Source of the DNA: a bacterium TMED198
GTDB lineage: Bacteria; Fidelibacterota; Marinisomatia; SCGC-AAA003-L08; D37C17
Direction: 5' to 3'
NCBI GenBank assembly: GCA_002170735.1
Contig: NHIV01000071.1
Span: forward strand, 1-8,008
DNA length: 8,008 nt
Part shown: positions 1-5,866 of the stretch, piece after piece
How the letters are laid out: each line of letters opens with the position of its first letter
How positions within the stretch are numbered: position 1 is the stretch's first letter
The notes under the pieces: generated by a model
Seen by the model: the letters and a program-made list of their open reading frames with translations, nothing else
What the model was told of the DNA's origin: nothing
Databases searched by the model: none
Program-made: the position numbers and the translations under genes

Positions 1-56
1 CCGTCTTCCTTGAAAGCAACGTGACAATCTATACATCTAACTATATTTTTTGTCAT
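1..56 (-). CDS. Start of a CxxCH-containing protein, cut by the left edge
   Basis: Only the first 18 codons are present: MTKNIVRCIDCHVAFKED, then a Gly codon begins at the edge. I do not recognise the family. The visible feature is C8-I-D-C11-H12, which fits either a c-type haem attachment site or half of a zinc site. The ATG lies two bases after the tgt stop and is preceded by GAAGGT at a good distance. The same frame has a TAA at 65-63, so translation cannot start further upstream and there is no room for a secretion signal. That argues against a periplasmic cytochrome and for a cytoplasmic metal (zinc-ribbon-like) site, but without the rest of the gene this is inference. It is the fourth gene of the minus-strand cluster, translationally coupled to tgt. 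Confidence is good that it is a gene and low for any function. Confidence 0.6.
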   Translation of the reverse strand, partial: MTKNIVRCIDCHVAFKED

Positions 57-58
57 AT

Positions 59-1192
59 CTATTTACCTTCATAGTTGGAAATAAATTCTTTTGACCAATA
101 GCTGAATGTTCCATTGTTTATTTGAGATCTTATTTTTGACATTAAGTCCAGATAGAAACTTAAGTTGTGAAGGGTTGCAATTGTATATCCTAGCATCTCC
201 TCTATCTTAAACAAATGATGTAGATAGCCTTTGGAGTAGTTAAGAGAAAGATCAGATTTAGATTCAATGTCTATTGGGTTTGTATCATTTTTATATTTAG
301 AGTTTCTTATGTTTACTTTTCCATTTCGAGTAAAAAGCTGTCCATTTCTAGCATTCCTTGATGGCATTACGCAGTCAAACATGTCAACTCCTCTTGCAAC
401 AGCTTGAACAAGATCTGTTGGAGTCCCAACGCCCATTAAATATCTAGGTTTTTCTTTTGGAATTATGTCATTAACCACTTCAATTGAATTAAGCATTTCT
501 TCTTTAGGCTCTCCGACCGCTAATCCTCCAATTGCATATAGTGGAGAATCAAGGGCCAGAAGTTCATTAGCAGATTTTATTCTAAGGTCTTTGTTTGTGC
601 CACCTTGAATTATTGGAACAAGTACTTGACTGTGACCATACAGATCTTTAGTTTTATTAAAATGATCCATTCCCCTTTTTGCCCAACGTGTAGTAATGTT
701 AAGTGCTTTCTCCCATGTTTTGAAGTCTGCATCTCCAGGAGGGCATACATCTAGCATCATCATAAAGTCCGATCCTAAAATTCTTTGTGTTTCTACAACA
801 CTTTCAGGGGTAAAAAGATGGCTACTACCATCTAGATGAGATTGGAATGTAACCCCTTCCTCACTAATCTTCCTTTTTCCTCTTAAGCTAAATACTTGAA
901 ATCCACCTGAATCTGTAAGTATCGGTTTTTTCCAATTTATAAATTTATGAAGTCCTCCGTGCTTTGCAATTATTTCATTACCGGGCCTAATATATAGATG
1001 ATACGTATTACCTAAAATTATAGATGATGAGATTTGTTCAAGATTTTTATATGATAAGGTTTTTACAGCACCATATGTTCCAACAGGCATAAATACAGGA
1101 GTATGAATATCTCCGTTGTCAGTTTTAACAACTCCTTCTCTTGCTGATGTATTGCTACATTTTGATAAAATTGTAAAGATAGATTGTTTCAT
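59..1192 (-). CDS. tgt: tRNA-guanine(34) transglycosylase (queuosine synthesis), zinc-site variant
   Basis: This cytoplasmic enzyme swaps guanine-34 of tRNAs with GUN anticodons (Asp, Asn, His, Tyr) for preQ1 during queuosine synthesis. At 377 residues it is normal length for a bacterial Tgt. Visible landmarks, numbered here with Zymomonas mobilis equivalents, are D94 in LTDSGGFQVFSL (D102), D148 and C150 in MMLDVCPP (D156, C158), Q196 in PIIQGG, G222-G-L-A-V226-G (the bacterial preQ1 pocket with V233), and nucleophile D273 in FDCVMPSRNARNG (D280). The oddity is the zinc site. The usual C-x-C-x2-C is S311-K-S313-D-L-S316, while the fourth ligand H342 (H349) remains. All three serines are TCT codons in an otherwise intact frame, so three independent sequencing errors are unlikely. 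Known cysteine-to-serine changes in the E. coli enzyme damage zinc binding and activity. Either this lineage has a zinc-free Tgt or function is impaired. It starts two bases after the amidohydrolase stop, with no clear Shine-Dalgarno, so it is probably coupled. The family call is very secure; full activity is uncertain. Confidence 0.97.
   Translation of the reverse strand: MKQSIFTILSKCSNTSAREGVVKTDNGDIHTPVFMPVGTYGAVKTLSYKNLEQISSSIILGNTYHLYIRPGNEIIAKHGGLHKFINWKKPILTDSGGFQVFSLRGKRKISEEGVTFQSHLDGSSHLFTPESVVETQRILGSDFMMMLDVCPPGDADFKTWEKALNITTRWAKRGMDHFNKTKDLYGHSQVLVPIIQGGTNKDLRIKSANELLALDSPLYAIGGLAVGEPKEEMLNSIEVVNDIIPKEKPRYLMGVGTPTDLVQAVARGVDMFDCVMPSRNARNGQLFTRNGKVNIRNSKYKNDTNPIDIESKSDLSLNYSKGYLHHLFKIEEMLGYTIATLHNLSFYLDLMSKIRSQINNGTFSYWSKEFISNYEGK
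65..70 (-). promoter_or_regulatory. Ribosome binding site for the CxxCH gene, inside the end of tgt
   Basis: On the minus strand GAAGGT lies within the last codons of tgt, eight bases before the ATG at 56-54. It supports that ATG as the start and shows that the downstream gene is translated from within the tgt coding sequence. Confidence 0.45.
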
Positions 1193-1194
1193 AT

Positions 1195-2367
1195 CTAGTT
1201 AACAATTAATAGATCTTCAATTAGCTGAACAAAGGCAGAGCTCCCAATAGCAAGAGCATCTTCATCAATATTGAAGTGTGAGCAGTGATGAGGCACTTCA
1301 AGTGGTTTAGTACCTTTTGGTGCACTGCCAATAAAGAAGAAACATCCTGGAATTTCATTGGCAAAGTAGCTAAAATCTTCTCCACCCATTGTAAGATAAG
1401 GCTCACCTGCTTGGCTCACAACTTTAGAAGCCGAATGAAGCAAGTTCTTAGAACATATATCATCATTAATAACAGGTGGATAGCCATCTTCATAATCGAG
1501 TTCTATCTCTGCCCCAGTAATTTTTTCTATTCCAAGAATGATGTTTTTCATTTTTTGTTTAATCATCTCTCTATTTTTTTCTGTATATGCTCTAGTTGTT
1601 CCCTCAAGTTTAACATGGTCAGCTATAACATTAAAGTTGTGCCCTCCATTAATTTTTCCAACTGTTAAGACAGCGCTTTCTAAAGGGTTTGTACTTCTAC
1701 TAATAATAGTTTGAAGAGAGTTGATAAGCTGAGATGCTGCAAGTATGGTATCATTAGTTCCCTGTGGCATTGCTCCATGGCCACCCTTACCTCTAATATT
1801 AATTTTAAACATATCTGCAGCAGCCATTACAGGCCCAGCTTTAGTGCTAATAGTTCCACACTGCTGGTAGTTCCAGAGATGGGCACCATAAATTTGATTC
1901 ATACCATCTAGAGCATTATCTTTTATCATATATCTGGCGCCACCCTTGCCCTCTTCAGCAGGCTGAAATATGAATCTTACTCTTCCTTTAATCTTTTTCT
2001 TATAATTTGATAAAACCCTTGCTGCTCCTAGAAGCATTGCCGTATGGCCATCATGACCACATGCATGCATAACACCATCGTTGATTGATTTAAATTCAAG
2101 ATTGCTTGTTTCTTGAATTGGGAGCGCATCCATATCTGCCCTTAGTGCAATAGAAGATCCAGATTCATTTCCAACTAGATCAGCTGTCACACCAGTTTTT
2201 CCTACACCAGTTTTAACCTCTAGCCCATAGGATTTAAGCTTATTGGCAACAATTTTTGAAGTTCTAAATTCTTTGAAGCTTAATTCAGGATGTTTGTGGA
2301 AGTCTCTACGATTTTCAATTATATTGCTTTTAATTTTATCTACTTCAGGGTGTATTTTAATAGTCAA
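1195..2367 (-). CDS. M20D-family metal-dependent amidohydrolase (aminoacylase type)
   Basis: This is a predicted cytoplasmic dinuclear-metal hydrolase that cleaves an N-acyl amide bond, releasing an amino acid. The subfamily includes hippurate hydrolase, IAA-amino acid hydrolases and N-acetyldiaminopimelate deacetylase. The 390 residues are standard length. Metal ligands are visible as C103 and H105 in MHACGHDGH, E138-E139 in FQPAEEGKGG, H163 in GAHLW and H361 in PHHCSHFNIDEDAL. The inserted dimerisation or lid domain begins near residue 186 with KINIRGKGGHGAMP and ends near 300. No signal peptide is seen. The start is TTG, two bases after the stop of the upstream gene; no in-frame ATG occurs before residue 79, which lies inside the catalytic domain, so TTG is the sensible choice. 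The substrate cannot be read from sequence. The neighbours (a secreted oxidase and tgt) do not form a known pathway with it, although peptide amidation or acyl-peptide turnover is a speculative link to the PHM-like gene upstream. Confidence 0.93.
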   Translation of the reverse strand: MTIKIHPEVDKIKSNIIENRRDFHKHPELSFKEFRTSKIVANKLKSYGLEVKTGVGKTGVTADLVGNESGSSIALRADMDALPIQETSNLEFKSINDGVMHACGHDGHTAMLLGAARVLSNYKKKIKGRVRFIFQPAEEGKGGARYMIKDNALDGMNQIYGAHLWNYQQCGTISTKAGPVMAAADMFKINIRGKGGHGAMPQGTNDTILAASQLINSLQTIISRSTNPLESAVLTVGKINGGHNFNVIADHVKLEGTTRAYTEKNREMIKQKMKNIILGIEKITGAEIELDYEDGYPPVINDDICSKNLLHSASKVVSQAGEPYLTMGGEDFSYFANEIPGCFFFIGSAPKGTKPLEVPHHCSHFNIDEDALAIGSSAFVQLIEDLLIVN

Positions 2368-2369
2368 AG

Positions 2370-4088
2370 CTACATTCCATATATATATCCAAATACAATC
2401 ATCATTTCATCTTCACTTAAAAATCCAAAATAAAGGTTGTCATTGGTTTCATTGAAGTAAGTTGCGATTGCTCTTAGCTTATGTCCAGGTTCAATAACAA
2501 TAGGGCTGTCATTAAGCTGTAGAATTGGTGGATGCTCCCAGTCAAGAGCAGTGTAAATCAGCTCAGAGGTGCCATCTGGATAAACATGCTCAACATCAAA
2601 GCGAGTCATTCTTCTATGGGCATGGGTAAAGAGTTGAAATATTGCAGCCTTAGAAAAGCCTTGATCAGTTAGATTGCTATTTGCAACTATTTCATTAAAC
2701 GAAAAATCTTTTGTAATTATATGCTCTCCAGGAGGAATTTCAAAGTCTGTATTACCTAGTTGCATTATCTCAGCAACATGGTCTACTTCATCCTCAAGTA
2801 CGGTATGAAGATTTACATATACTTCTCCTTCAATTTGATTGTCAGTGTAGTTTAAGTAATGAGAGTTCATATCAATTCCAAAAGTATTTGGAAGTTTTAA
2901 GGCTACACCTTCAGGCATTGTATAATCCATGTAGGGCCATTGGGTTCCTGTAATAAAAACTTGATAGTTCATCTGAATTAATGTGCTCATATTTGTATTT
3001 CCAAACCCATCGTGTAAATCCCTAAATTCATATGAATTTGGTATTATAACGCTTGGCGTTTGATTTGAGTAGGTATGAAGAATAAAGTGGTGCGATCCCT
3101 CTCTCATGCTAATTTCTACTCTTCTAATATATATGTCATCATCTAGTGGAGGAATATAATAAAATATTTCTCTTTCTTGAAATGTTTCAACATTGAAGGG
3201 GCCCATATGAAGCTGAATACCTTGAGAAGGAGGTTCTAAAATTTCAAAATCAATATATTCGTAAGTATTTATATCTGCTAGAAGGGAAGGGTCCGCTACT
3301 TTTCCAGTTTCAGGAGCACCTTCCCAAATCCATTTTTCAATAAAGTTTAGTTCACCATTTGTTAGGTAAGGTCCTCCCATTGGCATTATTTCTCCATAGT
3401 ATGGGTGTTCAGCTGAAAAGTGTGATTCATTTCTTATATTAATCTTTTCCCAGAAAAAACTTCTAAGAAGTCCAAGTAAACCTCCCTCGTTACTAATTAA
3501 AACCAATCCATCGGCATTAGCAGCATTGTTTGATGGAATTGAATTCAGCATATTATTATATGCCTGACCATCTGTAAGTATTAGACCTGAAAGTTGTGCA
3601 AAATATTCACCAGATACATGGCAACTTGAGCCACATTTTGGAGATAAAATATCGCTGCTAATAATTTCCCAGGTATCTCTGTTATCTTGAGCTTGAAGTA
3701 TTATAGAGACTGTTCCAACAATATCTAAAATATCTATTGTCTGATCAAGGTTAAAGTCAGCGGCTTCAATCTGTTGATCAAGGTAATTAATATTTCCTAA
3801 AACATACTGAACTAATGAAACCACATCTAAAATATTTATTTCTTGATCAAAATTAGTATCACCGATAATAATATTTAGTTCGCAGGTAATTTGACATTCT
3901 TCGTAAAAATTAAATAAACTATCGCCATTGCTGTTACAGCCGGAAATCTGAACGCACACTGATCCGTTCCATCCGTAGCCTAAAGTTGTGGTGCAGTCTC
4001 CATATGAACTTGAATCTACAGCATCACAGTCTTGTGCTAGCATAACTCCAAAGAATAGAGTTAGAATGATGGAAAATTTATTTTTCAT
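2370..4088 (-). CDS. Secreted cytochrome-type / copper type II monooxygenase (PHM/DBH-like) fusion with dockerin-like and Kunitz-like modules
   Basis: Predicted exported copper monooxygenase, 572 residues. Residues 1-18 are a signal peptide (MKNKF, hydrophobic stretch, cleavage probably at MLA|QD). Residues 21-69 hold six cysteines (21, 32, 45, 51, 65, 69) spaced roughly like a Kunitz domain. Residues 76-132 hold two dockerin/EF-hand-like loops, D77-x-N-x-D-x3-N-x2-D88 and D111-x-N-x-D-x3-D-x2-D122. Residues 141-262 resemble c-type cytochrome domains of this lineage: ILSPK-CGSSCH at 152-157, MPMGG at 235-239 as the usual axial-Met region, and WIWEGAPETG at the end. The spacing between cysteines is three, not two. 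Residues about 279-572 match the peptidylglycine/dopamine monooxygenase fold by ligands: H333-H334 (GSHHFILH) and H410 (MNSHYLN) for copper H, H489-x-H491 (FTHAHRRM) and M562 (SEDEMMIVFGYIY) for copper M. Such enzymes hydroxylate C-H bonds with O2 and two electrons; the haem domain could supply them. The substrate is unknown. The protein ends at the fold, with no sorting domain. It is the first gene of the minus-strand cluster, with no strong Shine-Dalgarno. Confidence 0.88.
   Translation of the reverse strand: MKNKFSIILTLFFGVMLAQDCDAVDSSSYGDCTTTLGYGWNGSVCVQISGCNSNGDSLFNFYEECQITCELNIIIGDTNFDQEINILDVVSLVQYVLGNINYLDQQIEAADFNLDQTIDILDIVGTVSIILQAQDNRDTWEIISSDILSPKCGSSCHVSGEYFAQLSGLILTDGQAYNNMLNSIPSNNAANADGLVLISNEGGLLGLLRSFFWEKINIRNESHFSAEHPYYGEIMPMGGPYLTNGELNFIEKWIWEGAPETGKVADPSLLADINTYEYIDFEILEPPSQGIQLHMGPFNVETFQEREIFYYIPPLDDDIYIRRVEISMREGSHHFILHTYSNQTPSVIIPNSYEFRDLHDGFGNTNMSTLIQMNYQVFITGTQWPYMDYTMPEGVALKLPNTFGIDMNSHYLNYTDNQIEGEVYVNLHTVLEDEVDHVAEIMQLGNTDFEIPPGEHIITKDFSFNEIVANSNLTDQGFSKAAIFQLFTHAHRRMTRFDVEHVYPDGTSELIYTALDWEHPPILQLNDSPIVIEPGHKLRAIATYFNETNDNLYFGFLSEDEMMIVFGYIYGM
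3721..3758 (-). repeat. Dockerin-loop repeat, copy 2 (degenerate direct repeat)
   Basis: This encodes the second calcium-loop-like segment, D111-FNLDQTIDILD-I. By my own alignment it matches the copy at 3823-3860 at 28 of 38 bases without gaps, including shared runs ATCTAAAATAT and TGATCAA. It looks like an old internal duplication that produced the paired loops. Confidence 0.7.
3823..3860 (-). repeat. Dockerin-loop repeat, copy 1 (degenerate direct repeat)
   Basis: This encodes the first calcium-loop-like segment, D77-TNFDQEINILD-V, and pairs with the copy at 3721-3758. Acidic or amide residues at loop positions 1, 3, 5, 9 and 12 are kept in both copies, as expected for calcium binding. Confidence 0.7.
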
Positions 4089-4165
4089 GATGTTTTAATA
4101 TATAGTTCTTGTTACTAAATTTACTATAATTTTTAAATTGTTTTATTCTAATTAGGAGAGACAAC
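4089..4165. promoter_or_regulatory. Divergent promoter region between the two clusters
   Basis: This is the only gap of any size in the window (77 bp) and must hold the starts for both clusters if neither has an outside promoter. On the plus strand TATAAT at 4125-4130 is a perfect -10 hexamer and would give a leader of about 30 nt before menB. On the minus strand TATAGT, the complement of 4123-4128, overlaps it by four bases and would give a leader of similar length for the monooxygenase gene. A second minus-strand candidate is TATATT at 4102-4097, which would be nearly leaderless. No convincing -35 TTGACA accompanies any of them, and the whole region is AT-rich, so chance matches are possible. 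No operator palindrome or riboswitch was seen. Confidence 0.4.
4154..4160 (+). promoter_or_regulatory. Shine-Dalgarno of menB
   Basis: AGGAGAG sits five bases before the ATG at 4166 and is the strongest ribosome binding site in the window. It fixes the menB start, which also gives the expected MenB N-terminus ([13 protein letters not shown]). The downstream menA and menC starts lack such a site and probably rely on coupling. Confidence 0.75.
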
Positions 4166-4996
4166 ATGCACATTGCTTGGAAATCAATAAAAAGTTTTAC
4201 TGATATTATGTACGAACAAGGTCTTGATGCAGCTGAAGGCGTTGCTAAAATTACAATTAATAGACCTAAGGTTAGAAATGCGTTTAGGCCTCAGACAGTT
4301 TTTGAGCTCAAGGAGGCATTTGAAGATGCTAGAGAAAGGTCGGATATAGGGGTCGTTATTTTGACTGGTAAGGGAGAAGAGGCATTCTGCTCTGGAGGTG
4401 ATCAAAAAGTTCGTGGAGATGCAGGCTATGTTGGTGAGGATGGAATACCAAGGCTAAATATTCTTGACGTTCAAAAACAAATAAGGAATCTTCCTAAGCC
4501 TGTAATTGCAATGGTTGCAGGGTATGCTGTTGGCGGAGGCCATGTACTTCATATGCTTTGTGACCTAACCATTGCTTCAGATAATGCTCAATTCGGTCAA
4601 ACTGGACCAAAAGTTGGATCTTTTGATGGTGGTTGGGGCTCATCCTATATGGCTAGAATCATAGGACAGAAGAGAGCTAGAGAAATTTGGTACCTATGTA
4701 GGTTCTATAGTGCAAAACAGGCTCTTGAATGGGGATTAATAAATGCAGTTGTTCCATATAAAGATTTAGAAAAAGAAACCATTACGTGGTCAAGAGAGAT
4801 TCTAGAAAAATCACCAACAGCTATCAGACTACTTAAGGCTGCAATGAATGCTGATTGTGATGGGCAGTCTGGTCTACAACAGCTTGCTGGAGATGCCACC
4901 ATGCTATTCTATATGACAGAAGAAGCTAAAGAGGGAAGAGAGGCATTTAAAGAAAAAAGGTCTCCAAACTTTAAGAAGTTTAAAAGACTCCCGTAG
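4166..4996 (+). CDS. menB: 1,4-dihydroxy-2-naphthoyl-CoA synthase
   Basis: MenB is a crotonase-fold enzyme that closes the second ring of the naphthoquinone nucleus, converting o-succinylbenzoyl-CoA to 1,4-dihydroxy-2-naphthoyl-CoA in the cytoplasm. The 276 residues match the family closely from end to end: [12 protein letters not shown] at 31-42, [10 protein letters not shown] at 75-84, the oxyanion-hole glycines GGG at 123-125, [13 protein letters not shown] at 144-156, and the C-terminal [14 protein letters not shown]. Catalytic S152, D154 and Y249 correspond to S161, D163 and Y258 of E. coli MenB. G147 corresponds to G156, the mark of the bicarbonate-dependent type. It has a strong ribosome binding site, is first in the plus-strand men cluster, and its TAG stop abuts the menA ATG. 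The assignment is not in doubt; ordinary enoyl-CoA hydratases lack these MenB signatures. Confidence 0.98.
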   Translation: MHIAWKSIKSFTDIMYEQGLDAAEGVAKITINRPKVRNAFRPQTVFELKEAFEDARERSDIGVVILTGKGEEAFCSGGDQKVRGDAGYVGEDGIPRLNILDVQKQIRNLPKPVIAMVAGYAVGGGHVLHMLCDLTIASDNAQFGQTGPKVGSFDGGWGSSYMARIIGQKRAREIWYLCRFYSAKQALEWGLINAVVPYKDLEKETITWSREILEKSPTAIRLLKAAMNADCDGQSGLQQLAGDATMLFYMTEEAKEGREAFKEKRSPNFKKFKRLP

Positions 4997-5866
4997 ATGT
5001 TGGTTTGGATTCAAGCTGCAAGAATTAAAACTCTTTATGCTTCTTTATCTCCGGTAATGGTAGGTGTTGCATTAGCTGCCAACCAAGGATCTATAAACGT
5101 TTTAGTTTTTATCTGTACTTTGATTGCGGCTGTATTCATTCAAGTTGGCACAAACCTAGCAAATGATTATTATGATTACAAAAATGGTGTAGATAATAAA
5201 AATAGACTTGGCCCTGACAGGGTAACCCAAAAAGGACTATTGCAACCTAATCAAGTAAAAAATGGAATGATTTTTTCGTTTATCATAGCTCTAATTTTTG
5301 GATTTTATCTATCTTTTGTTGGGGGATGGCCAATTGTATTAATTGGGATTGTGTCAATCTTATCTGGAGTACTTTATACAGGTGGAAGTAAGCCATATGG
5401 ATATATAGGTTTAGGAGATATTTTTGTTTTTATTTTTTTTGGTGTAATAGCAGTTCCAGGCACTTACTATCTTCAAACAAACTTAATTTCAATTCCTTCA
5501 ATACTTTGCGGATTATCTTGTGGAGCATTGTCAACATCATTAATTGTTGTTAATAATTTAAGAGATATGGATAATGATAGAGAATCTGGGAAAATGACCT
5601 TAGCCGTTAAGTTAGGATCAAGATTTGCATGCTGGGAATATGCTATAATGAATGCAATAGCATATATTATTATTTTAGTTTTAATTTTAATTTTTGATTT
5701 TGGAATGGGCTTGTATTTAGTACTTTTATTGATGCCACTTTCATATAATTTATCAAGAACAATATTTTCTAAAAGAGGTTCAGACTTAAATCAGTTTATA
5801 GGCCTTACAGCAAGACATTCTATTCTTCATTTCACATTGCTCTCTTTGATGCTTATCATTCAATGA
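4997..5866 (+). CDS. menA: 1,4-dihydroxy-2-naphthoate polyprenyltransferase
   Basis: MenA is an inner-membrane UbiA-family enzyme that joins a polyprenyl diphosphate tail to 1,4-dihydroxy-2-naphthoate, giving demethylmenaquinone. The 289 residues are typical. The two aspartate-rich, Mg-diphosphate-binding motifs are present: N56-D-YYD60-YKNGVD66 and N187-LRDMDND194-RESGKMTLAVKLG. GPDRVTQKGLLQP at 72-84 is also characteristic of MenA. About eight or nine hydrophobic spans can be picked out, for example near 33-50, 92-108, 112-128, 141-157, 168-185, 218-233 and 237-252. The ATG immediately follows the menB stop with no spacing and no good Shine-Dalgarno, so translation is probably coupled. The end overlaps menC by four bases (ATGA). 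The men context separates it from other UbiA prenyltransferases. Confidence 0.96.
   Translation: MLVWIQAARIKTLYASLSPVMVGVALAANQGSINVLVFICTLIAAVFIQVGTNLANDYYDYKNGVDNKNRLGPDRVTQKGLLQPNQVKNGMIFSFIIALIFGFYLSFVGGWPIVLIGIVSILSGVLYTGGSKPYGYIGLGDIFVFIFFGVIAVPGTYYLQTNLISIPSILCGLSCGALSTSLIVVNNLRDMDNDRESGKMTLAVKLGSRFACWEYAIMNAIAYIIILVLILIFDFGMGLYLVLLLMPLSYNLSRTIFSKRGSDLNQFIGLTARHSILHFTLLSLMLIIQ

Noticed and set aside
1285..1668. 127-codon open frame on the plus strand
   Set aside because: It lies wholly opposite the M20D gene, whose frame carries all metal-binding motifs. The product is rich in Cys, Phe and Ile with no recognisable domain, and there is no ribosome binding site.
2370..2420. C-terminal type IX sorting domain on the secreted protein
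   Set aside because: The chain ends at the copper-M methionine strand (EDEMMIVFGYIYGM), with no extra beta-sandwich or conserved sorting motif after it.
4034..4088. Lipoprotein signal at the start of the secreted monooxygenase
   Set aside because: The sequence before the first cysteine is MLAQDC, which does not fit the lipobox L-[AS]-[GA]-C, so an ordinary signal peptidase I site after MLA is preferred.
4089..4165. Riboswitch or small RNA in the intergenic region
   Set aside because: With 77 bp of mostly A/T and no stem of useful length, there is no room for a known riboswitch.
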